A stretch of 64,000 bases of DNA from Prauserella alba (GTDB lineage Bacteria > Actinomycetota > Actinomycetes > Mycobacteriales > Pseudonocardiaceae). The notes beneath the pieces are model-generated. The model did no database searches and was not told the origin of the DNA. It saw nothing but the letters and a program-made list of their open reading frames with translations. This document shows positions 37,839 to 48,461 of this stretch, in pieces; the stretch's first letter is position 1, and each line of letters begins with the position of its first letter. The stretch spans positions 732,841-796,840 of the forward strand of contig NZ_JAMTCH010000003.1 in NCBI RefSeq assembly GCF_024171735.1. Direction: 5' to 3'. The translations under genes were made by a program, and so were the position numbers.

Positions 37839-39323
37839 GTGACCCGTTCGTACTCCATCCGCACTTTCGGCTGCCAGATGAACGTCCACGACTCCGAGCG
37901 TCTCGCGGGACAATTGGAGGACGCCGGATACGTCGCGGCGGCCGAGGGCGACGCCGCCGACGTCGTCGTGCTCAACACGTGCGCCGTGCGGGAGAACGCC
38001 GACAACAAGCTGTACGGCAACCTCGGTCACCTGCGGGCCCGCAAGAACGAGAAGCCCGGCATGCAGATCGCGGTCGGCGGCTGCCTGGCCCAGAAGGACC
38101 GCGGCGACATCGTCAAGCGGGCGCCCTGGGTCGACGTGGTGTTCGGGACCCACAACATCGGGTCCTTGCCCACGCTGCTCGAACGCGCCCGTCACAACGC
38201 CGAGGCCGAGGTCGAGATCCTCGAGGCGCTCGAGACGTTCCCGTCCACCTTGCCCGCCCGGCGCGACTCGGCCTACTCGGGCTGGGTGTCGATCTCGGTG
38301 GGCTGCAACAACACGTGCACCTTCTGCATCGTCCCGTCGCTGCGCGGCAAGGAACGCGACCGCAGGCCGGGCGAGATCCTGGCCGAGGTCGAGGCGCTCG
38401 TCGCCGAGGGCGTGCTGGAGGTGACGTTGCTCGGCCAGAACGTCAACTCCTACGGCGTCGAGTTCGGCGACCGGCACGCCTTCGGCAAGCTGCTGCGCTC
38501 CTGCGGCTCGGTCGACGGGCTGGAGCGTGTGCGGTTCACCTCACCGCATCCGGCCGCCTTCACCGACGACGTGATCGACGCGATGGCCGAGACGCCCAAC
38601 GTCTGCCACCAGCTGCACATGCCACTGCAGTCCGGTTCGGATCGCATCCTCAAGGCGATGCGCCGCTCGTACCGGTCGGAACGGTTCCTGTCCATCTTGG
38701 ACAAGGTGCGCGCCGCCATGCCCGACGCCGCGATCACCACCGACATCATCGTCGGCTTCCCGGGGGAGACGGAGGAGGACTTCGAGCAGACGCTCGACGT
38801 GGTGCGCCGCGCGCGGTTCTCCAGTGCGTTCACGTTCCAGTACTCGAAGCGGCCGGGAACGCCCGCCGCCGACCTCGACGGCCAACTGCCCAAGGAGGTC
38901 GTGCAGGAGCGGTACGAGCGCCTCGTCGCCCTCCAGGACGAGATCTCCTGGGAGGAGAATCGCAACCAGGTCGGCAAACGCGTCGAACTCCTCGTCGCCA
39001 CGGGTGAAGGCCGCAAGGACGCCGAGACGCAGCGCATGAGCGGCCGCGCCCGGGACGGCAGGCTCGTGCACTTCACACCCACCGGCCCGGAGATCGACAC
39101 CGCGGTGCGGCCCGGCGACATCGTCGAGACCACGGTGACCTACGCCGCGCCGCATCACTTGGTGGCCGACGGTGATCTGCTCAGCCACCGCCGAACCCGC
39201 GCGGGCGACAACGCCGAGGCGGGGCAGCGGCCCAAGACCGACGGCGTCAGCCTCGGTCTGCCGAGCTTCGGCAGGCCCGCCGAACCGGCTGAGACGACCA
39301 CGGCGACGGGATGCGGACTGTGA
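37839..39323 (+). CDS. miaB: tRNA-2-methylthio-N6-dimethylallyladenosine synthase
   Basis: A 494-residue radical-SAM methylthiotransferase acting on position 37 of tRNAs reading UNN codons. The auxiliary cluster cysteines lie in FGCQMN (Cys12), NTCAVREN and GGCLAQ; the radical-SAM motif is [15 protein letters not shown]-terminal TRAM domain follows ([14 protein letters not shown]...). GTG 37839 matches the family N-terminus, although the ribosome binding site is poor. It is followed by the tRNA modification partner miaA three genes on. Confidence 0.95.
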   Translation: MTRSYSIRTFGCQMNVHDSERLAGQLEDAGYVAAAEGDAADVVVLNTCAVRENADNKLYGNLGHLRARKNEKPGMQIAVGGCLAQKDRGDIVKRAPWVDVVFGTHNIGSLPTLLERARHNAEAEVEILEALETFPSTLPARRDSAYSGWVSISVGCNNTCTFCIVPSLRGKERDRRPGEILAEVEALVAEGVLEVTLLGQNVNSYGVEFGDRHAFGKLLRSCGSVDGLERVRFTSPHPAAFTDDVIDAMAETPNVCHQLHMPLQSGSDRILKAMRRSYRSERFLSILDKVRAAMPDAAITTDIIVGFPGETEEDFEQTLDVVRRARFSSAFTFQYSKRPGTPAADLDGQLPKEVVQERYERLVALQDEISWEENRNQVGKRVELLVATGEGRKDAETQRMSGRARDGRLVHFTPTGPEIDTAVRPGDIVETTVTYAAPHHLVADGDLLSHRRTRAGDNAEAGQRPKTDGVSLGLPSFGRPAEPAETTTATGCGL

Positions 39324-39793
39324 GCGACGAGGAACGAGACCGCGCGGTCGAAGAGCTCGGCGCGGACGTCGACGCCACGCTCTCCGAGGCGACGAAGACG
39401 ATCGAGCCCGGCCGCTCCGGGTTCGCGATCGCCGTCGTCGTGTTCGTAGCTCTCATCGCACTGCTGCTGCCCTGGGCAGGCGGCGAGCCCGGTTGGCGCA
39501 TGGTCGCGGGAGAAGGCGGCGCGATCCCACGGCTGTTCGTATCCACCGGCTCGCTGTTCGGTGTGCTCGCCTCGGCCGCGGCCCTGGTCACCCGCCGTTG
39601 GTGGCTCAGCTGGGTCTGCACGGTCGGCTGCTGGATCTCGTCGGTGGACGGACTGCTGGCCATCTGGTCGCAGCAGTCGTCCCCGGTGAGCGGCCACGCC
39701 GGGAGCGGCCCCGGTGCGGGCATGATCCTCATGTGGATCTGCGTCGTGGTGCTGGCCGTGCAGTGGACGCGCCTCGCATGGTCCCGCTCCTGA
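39320..39793 (+). CDS. Rv2732c-like membrane protein
   Basis: A 157-residue protein with an acidic N-terminus ([19 protein letters not shown]) and four predicted membrane helices ([72 protein letters not shown]). Its place directly after miaB equals that of Rv2732c. GTG 39320 overlaps the miaB stop as GTGA and is preferred; ATG 39311 is in frame. Function unknown. Confidence 0.85.
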   Translation: MSDEERDRAVEELGADVDATLSEATKTIEPGRSGFAIAVVVFVALIALLLPWAGGEPGWRMVAGEGGAIPRLFVSTGSLFGVLASAAALVTRRWWLSWVCTVGCWISSVDGLLAIWSQQSSPVSGHAGSGPGAGMILMWICVVVLAVQWTRLAWSRS

Positions 39794-39864
39794 CACGCGT
39801 GCCGCCCCGCCCCGGCATCGCCTGACTCAGCGTCCGTCCCGACTCCGACGAGCCGGCCCCGGGC

Positions 39865-39900
39865 CGGTGACCGCGCCTGCCGACCAGGCCGCGGTCACGG
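39865..39900. terminator. Hairpin between convergent genes
   Basis: GTGACCGCG (39867-39875) pairs with CGCGGTCAC (39890-39898), extended by further pairs inside. It separates the membrane protein gene from the convergent DUF349 gene. Confidence 0.55.
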
Positions 39901-39911
39901 GGAACGCCGGA

Positions 39912-41222
39912 TCAGCGGTCGGCGATCGCGGCCTCGGCGGCCGACAACCACTCGCGCCACTGCGCGGCCTGCTGCTCCGCCTTCGCGGCGCGCTTGCCGT
40001 CCCCGGCGTCGCGTGCCTTGGCGGCCTGCTCCTCGAACTGCTCCACCTTCTCGCGGAACTGGTCCACGCGTGCCTGCGCCTCGGGATCGGTGCGGCGCCA
40101 CTTCGCGTCCTCGGCTCCGCGCACGCGGTCCTGCACCGCCTTGAGCCTGCCGTCGAGCTCGCGGATGCGTTCCCGCGGCACCTTGCCGATCTCGTCCCAC
40201 TGCTCCTGGATGCGCCGCAGCTGCGAGCGAGCCGCCTCCAGATTCGCCGAAGGGTCGATCTTCTCCGCTTCGACCAGCAGCTCCTCCTTGCGCGAGGCGT
40301 TCTCGGCGAACTCGGCGTCCCGTTCGTGCAGCGCCGCCGCCCTGCGGGAGAAGAACGCGTCCTGGGCGGCGCGGAACCGCTGCCACAACGCGTCGTCGGA
40401 GTCCTTCGGCGCCCGCCCCGCGGCCTTCCAATCGGCCATGAGCTGCTTGTACCGCGCTGCGGTCGGACCCCAGTCGGTCGACTCCGTCATCGACTCGGCC
40501 TCGTCGATGAGCTCCTCCTTGCGCCGCTTCGCCGTGGCGCGCTGCTTGTCCAGCTCGGCGAAGTGCGACCCACGCCTGCGGTTGAACGCCTCGCGCGCCT
40601 TCGAGAACCGTTTCCACAGTTCGTCGTCGGTCCTGCGGTCGATCCCCTTGATCGTCTTCCACTCCTCGAGGATCGCCTTGAGCCGGTCACCGGCCCACTT
40701 CCACTGGGTCGACTCGGCGGCGATCTGCTCGGCCTCGGCGGCGAGGTCCTGCTTCCGTGCGATGGCCTCGGCACGTGCCTGTTCCCGCTTCTCCTTCACC
40801 TGGGAGACGGCATGCTCGGCGTGCGCGATCACGGCGTCCAGCTTCGCGTCCAGTGCGTCGACATCCCCGACGATCGCCGCTTCGGGAAGGCCGTCCTTGA
40901 GGTGCGTGGCACTGCTGAGTGCCTGCTTCGGGTCGCCTGCACCGGAGGAGAGGCGGGTCTCGAGCAGCTCGACCTCGGTGCGCACGTCGTCGAACCGTCG
41001 CGCGAAGTGGAGCAGGCCCTCCTCGGCGGTGCCCGCCTGCCACACGCCGACCTGCCGCTCGCCGCCGGACGTGCGGACGAACACCGCACCCTCGTCGTCG
41101 ATGCGGCCCCAGCGTTCGGGGTGCGGTTCCGCCGCGGGGATCGTCGAAGCGGCCTGCGTGTGCGGCACCTCGCTGGGCGCCGGCACGTGCGTCGTGTTCT
41201 CCGGGGTGTTCTGCTCGGCCAT
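39912..41222 (-). CDS. DUF349 repeat protein (Rv2731-like)
   Basis: A 436-residue, highly charged, largely helical protein. At least three DUF349 units are visible (WKWAGDRLKAILEEWKTIKG, WGPTAARYKQLMADWKAAGR, LRRIQEQWDEIGKVPRERI), with coiled-coil segments between and a Glu/Ala/Lys-rich end. ATG 41222 has AAGGAG six bases upstream. The position between the miaB and miaA genes, on the opposite strand, is that of Rv2731. Function unknown. Confidence 0.92.
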   Translation of the reverse strand: MAEQNTPENTTHVPAPSEVPHTQAASTIPAAEPHPERWGRIDDEGAVFVRTSGGERQVGVWQAGTAEEGLLHFARRFDDVRTEVELLETRLSSGAGDPKQALSSATHLKDGLPEAAIVGDVDALDAKLDAVIAHAEHAVSQVKEKREQARAEAIARKQDLAAEAEQIAAESTQWKWAGDRLKAILEEWKTIKGIDRRTDDELWKRFSKAREAFNRRRGSHFAELDKQRATAKRRKEELIDEAESMTESTDWGPTAARYKQLMADWKAAGRAPKDSDDALWQRFRAAQDAFFSRRAAALHERDAEFAENASRKEELLVEAEKIDPSANLEAARSQLRRIQEQWDEIGKVPRERIRELDGRLKAVQDRVRGAEDAKWRRTDPEAQARVDQFREKVEQFEEQAAKARDAGDGKRAAKAEQQAAQWREWLSAAEAAIADR

Positions 41223-41432
41223 GGCCGGCTCCTTCTCACCTAGGCCCGTGGTGCGGGCGCCCCGCCGCGGGCGGGGCCGGGTGGTGCTGTCGGTGTCACT
41301 GCCACCGGATCGCGGGCGATCCGGCGGGTCGCTGTCCGCATTCAAACAGGTCAGCACGGTTCTCGGTACTCCGTTGCCCGAAGATTGCCTCAAGACGTAC
41401 CGCGGAGAGTGCTGCCGGTAGCCTCTGGACGC

Positions 41433-42149
41433 GTGATCTCGTGTGCCGTCGTGGTTCCCGCTGCGCCGCTACTGGTGCCCGAGCTGGTTCCCGGTACCCG
41501 GCTGGCCGACGCGGTGCGCGCCGCCGCCGTCGACGCGGCGTCCCGGCTGCCGTCCCGGTGGATCGCGGTGGGCGCAGGCCCCGCCGGGAGCGCGCCCGCC
41601 ACCGTCGAGGCGGACCGGTCCGGCACGTTCCGCGCGTTCGGTGCCGACGTGGTCGTACCCCTCGACGTGAACTCCGCGGAGCCGCCGGAGGACCTGCCAC
41701 TGCCCGCGCTCGTCGCCGCATGGCTGCGCGTGCGGGCCGGCTCGCGCTCGGTCCGCGTGGAACTGATCGCCGAGGACGCGAGCCCCGCCGACTGCGTGAC
41801 ACTGGGTGAGAAGCTGGCCGCCTCCGACGACCCGGCCGGTGACCCGGTCGGGCTCCTGGTCGTCGGCGACGGGTCGGCGCGCAGGGACACCGCACCTCCC
41901 GGCGAGGAGGACGAGCGGGCGCAGGGCTTCGACGCGGCCGTCGCCGCCGCGCTCGCCGGCGCCGATCCGCAGGCTCTCCTCGACATCGACCCCGCCCTGG
42001 CGGACGAGCTGCGAGTGGCAGGAAGGGCCCCGTGGCAGGTACTCGGCGGATTCGCCCGCGCCCGCGGCGTCACCTGGCACGGTGAGCTGGTGTATTCGGA
42101 CGCCCCGCGCGGTGTGGGCTACCACGTCGCGTGCTGGGAGGCGGGATGA
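41433..42149 (+). CDS. Class III extradiol dioxygenase-like protein (Rv2728c-like)
   Basis: A 238-residue protein with the fold signature of LigB-type dioxygenases ([19 protein letters not shown] at the N-terminus), but the usual metal-binding His residues are not evident, so catalysis is doubtful. The equivalent gene precedes miaA in Mycobacterium. It starts at GTG 41433 and its stop overlaps the miaA start (ATGA). Confidence 0.8.
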   Translation: MISCAVVVPAAPLLVPELVPGTRLADAVRAAAVDAASRLPSRWIAVGAGPAGSAPATVEADRSGTFRAFGADVVVPLDVNSAEPPEDLPLPALVAAWLRVRAGSRSVRVELIAEDASPADCVTLGEKLAASDDPAGDPVGLLVVGDGSARRDTAPPGEEDERAQGFDAAVAAALAGADPQALLDIDPALADELRVAGRAPWQVLGGFARARGVTWHGELVYSDAPRGVGYHVACWEAG

Positions 42150-43054
42150 GCATCCGGCCGGTCGCGGTCGTCGGTCCGACGGCCACGGGGAAGACGGCGC
42201 TCGGCGTGGAGCTGGCGCTCGCGCTCGGCGGGGAGGTCGTCAACGCCGACGCCATGCAGCTCTACCGGGGCATGGACATCGGCACGGCGAAGGCGACCGT
42301 GGCCGAGCGGCGGGGCGTGCCGCACCGGCTGCTGGACGTGCTGGACGTGACGGAGACGGCGTCGGTGGCGGCCTACCAGCGCGACGCACGTGCCGAGCTG
42401 GAGCGGTTGCTCACCGAGGGGCGGGTCCCGGTGCTGGTCGGCGGATCGGGACTGTACGTGCAGGCCGTCGTCGACGAGCTACGGTTCCCCGGTACCGACC
42501 CCGAGGTGCGGGCCTCGCTGGAAGCCGAGGCACAGCGGCTCGGCGCACCCGCACTGCACGAGCGGCTCGGAAGGCTGGACCCGGACGCGGCCGCGGCGAT
42601 CCTGCCGGGAAACGTGCGGCGGATCGTGCGGGCCCTCGAGGTCATCGAGATCACCGGACAGCCGTTCTCGGCGAATCTGCCGACACCGGGCGAGCCCCGG
42701 TACGGCACCGTGCTCGTCGGCGTGGACCGCGACGTCGCCGAGCTGGACGAGCGGGTGAACCTGCGCGTGGAGCAGATGTTCGCCGACGGGCTCGTCGACG
42801 AAGTGCGCGCCCTGGAACGACGGGGGCTGCGTGACGGGAAGACGGCCTCGCGGGCGCTGGGGTACCAGCAGGTACTGGCGGCCTTCGACGCCGGGACCGG
42901 GGATTTCACGCAGGCCGCCGACGAGACGGCGCAGGCGACGCGACGGTTCGTCCGCAAACAACGCAAGTGGTTCCGGCGTGACACGCGCATCCACTGGTTC
43001 GACGGCGGTGACCCGGACCTGGGCGACCGCGTCCGCCGCCTGGTGACGCCGTAA
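42146..43054 (+). CDS. miaA: tRNA dimethylallyltransferase
   Basis: A 302-residue enzyme adding the isopentenyl group to A37 of tRNA, the step before MiaB. The P-loop GPTATGKT is at 10-17, followed by the [19 protein letters not shown] block, [13 protein letters not shown] and the C-terminal [20 protein letters not shown] 42146 is overlapped by the stop of the preceding gene, and GGGAGGCGGG serves as ribosome binding site. Confidence 0.96.
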   Translation: MSIRPVAVVGPTATGKTALGVELALALGGEVVNADAMQLYRGMDIGTAKATVAERRGVPHRLLDVLDVTETASVAAYQRDARAELERLLTEGRVPVLVGGSGLYVQAVVDELRFPGTDPEVRASLEAEAQRLGAPALHERLGRLDPDAAAAILPGNVRRIVRALEVIEITGQPFSANLPTPGEPRYGTVLVGVDRDVAELDERVNLRVEQMFADGLVDEVRALERRGLRDGKTASRALGYQQVLAAFDAGTGDFTQAADETAQATRRFVRKQRKWFRRDTRIHWFDGGDPDLGDRVRRLVTP

Positions 43055-43064
43055 TCTGGACGGC

Positions 43065-43907
43065 ATGGGTGGAATCGAATTCCTCAAAGGGCACGGCACA
43101 CAGAACGACTTCGTGGTCCTGCCCGATGCGGTCGGCGCGCTGGAGCTGACGCCGGAGCGTGTCGCCGCACTGTGTGACCGGCAGCGGGGGCTCGGCGCCG
43201 ACGGCGTACTGCGGGTCGTGCGCGTGTCCGCCCTGGCCGGGGACGTGCCGGGCACGGAGGACTCGGCCGCCGAATGGTTCATGGACTACCGCAACGCCGA
43301 TGGTTCGGCGGCGGAGATGTGCGGGAACGGGGTGCGCGTGTTCGCCCGCTACCTCGTCGAGTCCGGCCTCGAGGACCGGCGGGAGTTCGCCGTCGGCACC
43401 CGTGCGGGCGATCGGCCGGTGCAGGTGCACCCGGACCTGTCGGTGACCGTGGAGATGGGGCAGGCGCGGATCACCGGCACGTCGGTGGCCGTGGTCGACG
43501 GGCGTGAACTGTCCGGCGTCGCCGTCGACGTCGGCAACCCGCACCTGGTATCCACAATGGATGACGACGTGGCGGGGCTCGACCTGCGGGAGCAGCCCCG
43601 GTTCGACGGGGACTTCTTCCCCGACGGCGTCAACCTCGAATTCATCAACACCGTCGAGCCCGGCGCCCTCCGGATGCGCGTGTACGAACGGGGAGTGGGG
43701 GAGACCCGCGCGTGCGGCACCGGCACCGTGGCCGCCGTCGCGGCGGCGCTGCACCTCTCGGGCACCGACCACGGATCGTCCACAGTGGATATCCCGGGTG
43801 GCCGGGTGACCGTGACGGTCGACCGCGAGGGTGCGACGCTGACGGGGCCAGCCGAGTTCGTCGCCCGCGGTGAGCTCGACGCCGGCTGGTGGGGTCGCCT
43901 CCGCTGA
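43065..43907 (+). CDS. dapF: Diaminopimelate epimerase
   Basis: A 280-residue cofactor-free epimerase making meso-diaminopimelate for lysine and peptidoglycan. The two catalytic cysteines are in AEMCGNGVRVFARYL and RACGTGTVAAVAAAL. FLKGHGTQNDFVVLPD at the start and YRNADGS are also typical. ATG 43065 lies 10 bp behind miaA, consistent with one transcript. In Mycobacterium hflX follows; here it does not. Confidence 0.96.
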   Translation: MGGIEFLKGHGTQNDFVVLPDAVGALELTPERVAALCDRQRGLGADGVLRVVRVSALAGDVPGTEDSAAEWFMDYRNADGSAAEMCGNGVRVFARYLVESGLEDRREFAVGTRAGDRPVQVHPDLSVTVEMGQARITGTSVAVVDGRELSGVAVDVGNPHLVSTMDDDVAGLDLREQPRFDGDFFPDGVNLEFINTVEPGALRMRVYERGVGETRACGTGTVAAVAAALHLSGTDHGSSTVDIPGGRVTVTVDREGATLTGPAEFVARGELDAGWWGRLR

Positions 43908-43942
43908 CCCCCCTGACGGTCTGCCGAGCGCACAGCTCCGTC

Positions 43943-44052
43943 GGCCCCGCGTGTCCTGCGCTCGTGCTTCGCCGGCGGCCCGCGGCGGGGTAGTGGCGAC
44001 GGCGACCCGTGTCGGAGTGCAGGACACGCGGGGGCCCGGTGCAGGACACGCG
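43943..44052. repeat. Intergenic inverted/direct repeats with CGCGTGTCCTGC motif
   Basis: The segment 43943-43963 (GGCCCCGCGTGTCCTGCGCTC) is matched in inverse orientation by 44015-44036 with two differences. A further direct copy of GCAGGACACGCGG is at 44041-44053. The region lies between dapF and folC and holds no gene. Confidence 0.75.
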
Positions 44053-44180
44053 GTGTCGCCGTGGCGGTTCGGGGACGGCGGGTGGTCATGATCATTGTGG
44101 ACGGAGGGTGTGGCGGCCGCTGACGCGTGGTCGCACGTAGACTCGGGACCGTCAGTGCAGTACCAGCAGGGAGTGTGTGC

Positions 44181-45659
44181 GTGTCGGACGACGAGCAGGA
44201 GTTTCCGCCCGAACTCACCGAGGGCGACAACTTCATCGCCGGTCCGTTGCCGGACGATCCCGAGCCGCCCAGCGACGAGACCGAGGCCGCCATCGAGCAG
44301 CAGTCCCGGCGCGAGCTGCAGATCGTCGAGGCCGAGCTGAACGAGCGGTGGCCGGAGACGAAGCTCGAGCCGTCGCTGACGCGTATCTCCGCGCTGATGA
44401 ACCTCCTCGGTGACCCGCACCGCACGTACCCGGTGATCCACGTCGCCGGCACCAACGGCAAGAGCTCCGTCTCGCGCATGATCGAGGCGCTGATGACGCG
44501 GATGGGCCTGCGCGTGGGCCGCTACACCAGCCCGCACCTGCAGCTCGTGACCGAGCGGATCAGCATCGACGGGCAGCCGATCTCCGCCGAGCGCTACGTC
44601 GACACCTACCGCGACGTCGCCCCGTTCGTGCAGATGGTCGACCAGGCGGGCGGTGCCGACGCGCCGCCGATGAGCAAGTTCGAGGTGCTCACCGGCATGG
44701 CGTTCGCCGCGTTCGCCGACGCGCCCGTCGAGGTCGCCGTGCTCGAGGCCGGGATGGGCGGTGCGTGGGACGCCACCAACGTCGCCGACGGCCAGGTCGC
44801 GGTCATCACGCCGATCGGCATCGATCACGCCGACTACCTCGGCGACGACCGCGCGACCATCGCCGGGGAGAAGGCGGGCATCATCAAGGCCGATTCGGTG
44901 GCTGTGGTCGCCGAGCAGGAACCCGACGCCGAGCGTGTGCTGCTGGAACGGGCCGTCGAGGTCGACGCCGCCGTCGCGCGCGCGGGCAGCGAGTTCACCG
45001 TGCTCGACCGCACCAAGGCGGTCGGCGGGCAGCTGCTCACCATCCAGGGTCTCGGCGGCGTCTACGAGGAAGTGTTCCTGCCGCTGCACGGCAAGCATCA
45101 GGCCGACAACGCCGCGCTGGCGCTGGCCGCGGTCGAGGCGTTCTTCGGGGCGGGCAAGGAGCGGCAGCTCGTCGGCGAGTCGGTGCGCGAGGCGTTCGCC
45201 GAGATCGTGACACCGGGCAGGCTGGAACGTGTCCGTGCCGCGCCCGCGGTGCTCGCCGACGCGGCGCACAACCCGCACGGCGCCGCCGCGTTGGCCGCCA
45301 CGATCGACGAGGAGTTCGCGTTCCGCAGGCTCGTCGCCGTCATCGGCGTCCTCGAGGACAAGGACGTCCGCGGCATCCTCGAGGCGCTCGATCCGGTCGT
45401 CGACGAGGTCGTCATCACCGTCAACTCCTCACCGCGGGCCATGCCCGCCGAGCAGCTGGCCGAACTCGCGATGGCCGTGTTCGGTGAGGAACGGGTGACG
45501 GTCGAACCCGCACTGGACACAGCGATCGAAACGGCGATCAGCCTCGTCGAACAGCCGGACGACCCCGAGGAACCGCTTGCGGGTGGCGGCGTGCTCGTCA
45601 CCGGTTCGGTGGTCACCGCGGGTGAGGCCCGCACGCTGTTCGGCAAGGAGCCCGCATGA
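44181..45659 (+). CDS. folC: Folylpolyglutamate synthase / dihydrofolate synthase
   Basis: A 492-residue Mur-ligase-type enzyme adding glutamates to folates. An acidic 40-residue lead (EQEFPPELTEGDNFIAGPLP) precedes the catalytic part: HVAGTNGKSSVSRMIEAL (P-loop), YTSPHLQLVTERI, EAGMGGAWDATN, and DAAHNPHGAAAL. GTG 44181 has GGGAG seven bases upstream. It overlaps the next gene by four bases. Confidence 0.94.
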   Translation: MSDDEQEFPPELTEGDNFIAGPLPDDPEPPSDETEAAIEQQSRRELQIVEAELNERWPETKLEPSLTRISALMNLLGDPHRTYPVIHVAGTNGKSSVSRMIEALMTRMGLRVGRYTSPHLQLVTERISIDGQPISAERYVDTYRDVAPFVQMVDQAGGADAPPMSKFEVLTGMAFAAFADAPVEVAVLEAGMGGAWDATNVADGQVAVITPIGIDHADYLGDDRATIAGEKAGIIKADSVAVVAEQEPDAERVLLERAVEVDAAVARAGSEFTVLDRTKAVGGQLLTIQGLGGVYEEVFLPLHGKHQADNAALALAAVEAFFGAGKERQLVGESVREAFAEIVTPGRLERVRAAPAVLADAAHNPHGAAALAATIDEEFAFRRLVAVIGVLEDKDVRGILEALDPVVDEVVITVNSSPRAMPAEQLAELAMAVFGEERVTVEPALDTAIETAISLVEQPDDPEEPLAGGGVLVTGSVVTAGEARTLFGKEPA

Positions 45660-46078
45660 GTGACGACGGCGCCACCTCCGCGGGTGCGACCGGCGATGAC
45701 GTGCCGGCACCCGCGACCGATCCGATGAAGGGTTTCCGCGGTGTCCAGGCCGGGACGCTGGTCATCGAGGCGATCGTCGTCGCGCTGGCGCTGCCCGTGG
45801 TCGGCACGCTCGGCGACGGTGTGACGAGCTTCCAGGGCTGGACCGTCATGGCCGTCGTCGCGGCGCTGCTCGTGTTGTGCGGGCTGCTCAAGCAGCCCTG
45901 GGCGGTGTGGACCATCCTCGGCCTGCACGTCGTACTGCTGGCGTTCGTCGTCGCGCTGCCCTCGATCGCCGTGATCGGGCTGATCTTCCTCGGCGTGTGG
46001 TTGTGGCTGCTGTGGCTGCGCCGCGACGTCGCGCGGCGCATGGCTCAGGGCACCCTGCCCAGCCAACAGCAGGGCTAG
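45656..46078 (+). CDS. DUF4233 membrane protein (Rv2446c-like)
   Basis: A 140-residue protein with four hydrophobic helices (TLVIEAIVVALALPVVGTLG, GWTVMAVVAALLVLCGLL, AVWTILGLHVVLLAFVV and IAVIGLIFLGVWLWLLWLRR). ATG 45656 overlaps the folC stop. The folC-DUF4233-ndk order equals Mycobacterium. Function unknown. Confidence 0.88.
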   Translation: MSDDGATSAGATGDDVPAPATDPMKGFRGVQAGTLVIEAIVVALALPVVGTLGDGVTSFQGWTVMAVVAALLVLCGLLKQPWAVWTILGLHVVLLAFVVALPSIAVIGLIFLGVWLWLLWLRRDVARRMAQGTLPSQQQG

Positions 46079-46178
46079 GAACCACACGTCCCTGACCTCG
46101 TGGTCTCGCGTGCCGCCGTTCATCGTCCGGCCATGCCGTGTTGAGGCTTCAGCCCTCCCCGCGCGATAGAAGTGCGGC

Positions 46179-47762
46179 ATGACTGATCTCCCTTCCCACC
46201 GCGAAGTCCCCGCGGCCGGTCTCGCCGTCGCGCGCCGCAGGCTGCTGAAGGCCGGTGCCGTCGGCGCCGGTGCGCTGGCCGCCACCACGCTGGCCGGCGG
46301 CACGGCCGCCGGGTTCTCCCGTTCCGGCCGTCCGGTGCTCACCCACGGCGTGCAGTCCGGCGACGTGGAACGGCACTCGGCGATGGTGTGGACGCGTGCC
46401 GACCGCCCCTCGCGCATGCTCGTCGAGGTTTCCGCCGACCCGTCCTTCCTGCGCAGCCGGGTCGTGCGTGGTCCCGTACTGAGTCCCGAGACCGGCGGTA
46501 CCGGCAAACTGCGGCTGCGTGGCCTGCCGACCGGCGCCGACACGTACTACCGCGTCACCGCGGAGGACCTGGACGGGCGCGTGACGTCCGAACCGGTGAC
46601 CGGCAGGCTCCGCACCGCGCCGAAGGGCCGCTCCGACGTCCGCCTCACCTGGTCCGGTGACGTCGCGGGCCAGGGCTGGGGCATCAACGCCGACATCGGC
46701 GGCATGCCCGCCTACACGGCGATGGCCCGCCGCCGCCCCGACCTGTTCCTGCACTGCGGCGACACCGTCTACGCGGACGGGCCGCTCGAGGAGTCGGTGA
46801 CGTTGCCCGACGGGCGCGTGTACCGCAACGTGGTCACCGAGGCCAAGTCGAAGGTCGCCGAAACACTCGACGAGTACCGCGGCCAGTTCGCCTACAACCT
46901 GCTCGCCGACAGCGTCCGCGAGTTCAACGCCGTCACCCCGAGCTATGTGCAGTGGGACGACCACGAGGTCGTCAACAACTGGTACCCCGGCGAGATCCTG
47001 GATCTGCCCGAGTACACCGAGAAGCGCGTCGACGTACTGGCACGTCGCGCCTTCCGGGCGTTCCACGAGTGGCACCCGATCGACCCGAAGGCGGCCGAGG
47101 ACGGCCGGGTGTACCGCAACTTCGCCTACGGCGACCACGTCGAGGTGTTCGTGCTCGACATGCGCAGCTACAAGGACCGCAACGACGGAGACGCCCACCG
47201 CGACGGCTCCGTGCTGGGCGAGCGGCAGGCCGCGTGGCTCGTCCGCGCTCTCGCCCGGAGCAGGGCGACGTGGAAGATCGTGCAGGCCGACCTGCCCATC
47301 GGCCTCGCCGTCGCCGACGGCGATGCCGGTGCCATGGAAGGCGTGTCCAACGGTGTCGGCGGCGCCCCGGGCGGCCGCGAGACCGAGTTGGCGTGGGTGC
47401 TCTCGGAGGTCGCCCGCAGGCAGGTCCGGAACGTGGTGTGGCTGACCGCCGACGTGCACTACACGGCCGCGCACCACTACAGCCCGGAACGTGCGAGCTT
47501 CACCGACTTCGCCCCGTTCTGGGAGTTCGTCTCGGGGCCGCTGCACGCGGGTGCGTTCGGCCCGGGTGATCTGGACGGCACGTTCGGCCCGAAGGCCGTG
47601 TTCACGCACGCACCGCCGGCCGACGGCCAGAACGCCTCGCCCATGGAGGGCTTCCAGCACTTCGGCGAGATCAACGTGGACGGACCGAGCGGCGCACTGA
47701 CGGTCGACCTGCGTGACGGCACCGGCGCGTCGCTGTGGTCGAAGACCCTGCAGCCGGAGTGA
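46179..47762 (+). CDS. phoD: PhoD-type alkaline phosphatase, Tat-exported
   Basis: A 527-residue secreted phosphatase. The Tat signal is [21 protein letters not shown] (shown as the first 21 residues around the twin arginine; core RRRLLKAG). After a fibronectin-like N-terminal domain ([19 protein letters not shown]), the PhoD metal site appears as [29 protein letters not shown] and WLTADVHYT. The enzyme releases phosphate from phosphomonoesters or diesters. It is inserted between DUF4233 and ndk, where Mycobacterium has nothing. No PHO box was recognised in the 100 bp upstream. Confidence 0.92.
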   Translation: MTDLPSHREVPAAGLAVARRRLLKAGAVGAGALAATTLAGGTAAGFSRSGRPVLTHGVQSGDVERHSAMVWTRADRPSRMLVEVSADPSFLRSRVVRGPVLSPETGGTGKLRLRGLPTGADTYYRVTAEDLDGRVTSEPVTGRLRTAPKGRSDVRLTWSGDVAGQGWGINADIGGMPAYTAMARRRPDLFLHCGDTVYADGPLEESVTLPDGRVYRNVVTEAKSKVAETLDEYRGQFAYNLLADSVREFNAVTPSYVQWDDHEVVNNWYPGEILDLPEYTEKRVDVLARRAFRAFHEWHPIDPKAAEDGRVYRNFAYGDHVEVFVLDMRSYKDRNDGDAHRDGSVLGERQAAWLVRALARSRATWKIVQADLPIGLAVADGDAGAMEGVSNGVGGAPGGRETELAWVLSEVARRQVRNVVWLTADVHYTAAHHYSPERASFTDFAPFWEFVSGPLHAGAFGPGDLDGTFGPKAVFTHAPPADGQNASPMEGFQHFGEINVDGPSGALTVDLRDGTGASLWSKTLQPE

Positions 47763-47844
47763 GGCCTCCCGCCCTCACGAGAAGGCGCGGGAAGCGGCCG
47801 CTACGCTTTTTCCACTACCGTTCTGTTTGAAGGAGAAATACCCC

Positions 47845-48255
47845 GTGACTGAGCGCACGTTGGTTCTGGTCAAGCCCGATGGCGTCGAGCGGGGCCTGGT
47901 CGGTGAGGTCATCTCGCGCATCGAGCGCAAGGGACTGTCGCTCGCCGCGATGGACCTGCGCACCGTCGAGCGTTCCGTGGCCGAGGAACACTACGCCGAG
48001 CACAAGGACAAGCCGTTCTTCGGCGACCTCGTCGACTTCATCACCTCGGGCCCGCTCGTGGCGATGACCGTCGAGGGCCCGCGCGCCATCGCGGCCTTCC
48101 GTCAGCTCGCCGGCGGCACCGACCCCGTCGAGAAGGCGACCCCGGGCACGCTGCGCGGCGACTACGCCCTGGAGGTGCAGTTCAACCTGGTGCACGGCTC
48201 GGACTCGCCCGAGTCGGCCGAGCGCGAGCTGAAGCTCTGGTTCGGCAGCCTCTGA
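47845..48255 (+). CDS. ndk: Nucleoside diphosphate kinase
   Basis: A 136-residue kinase equilibrating nucleoside di- and triphosphates. The phosphorylated residue is His117 in [28 protein letters not shown] starts the fold. GTG 47845 is preceded by GAAGGAG at nine bases. A 20-bp hairpin follows the stop by 36 bases. Confidence 0.97.
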   Translation: MTERTLVLVKPDGVERGLVGEVISRIERKGLSLAAMDLRTVERSVAEEHYAEHKDKPFFGDLVDFITSGPLVAMTVEGPRAIAAFRQLAGGTDPVEKATPGTLRGDYALEVQFNLVHGSDSPESAERELKLWFGSL

Positions 48256-48291
48256 GCTGTCGGCGTGCCTCGGGTACGCCGAACATGCGAC

Positions 48292-48335
48292 ACGACGTTG
48301 GCCGCGTCCTCCTGTGAGGACGCGGCCAACGTCGT
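48292..48335 (+). terminator. Strong hairpin terminator after ndk
   Basis: Perfect 20-bp stem (48292-48311 with 48316-48335) closed by CTGT. There is no T-run. Confidence 0.85.
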
Positions 48336-48461
48336 TCACGAGAGGGCCGACGTGGTGTCGATCACCGCGCTCGCCGGGTGCGGTCCCGCCTTCTACGTCG
48401 AAATCCGTCGTTTCCTGTCGGTGGGTTGTGGCAATGTTCCGCGGGTGAGCGGTGAGACCAC

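Noticed and set aside
42906-45278. A 790-codon open frame on the minus strand opposite miaA, dapF and folC
   Set aside because: It is the complement of three well-supported genes; composition is Arg/Ala/His-rich without any family motif. Similar shadows lie opposite rne, gltD and the subtilase.
48336-48461. TetR operator ahead of the ABC exporter
   Set aside because: No TGAAC/GTTCA inverted repeat is present; only a lone GTTCC was seen.
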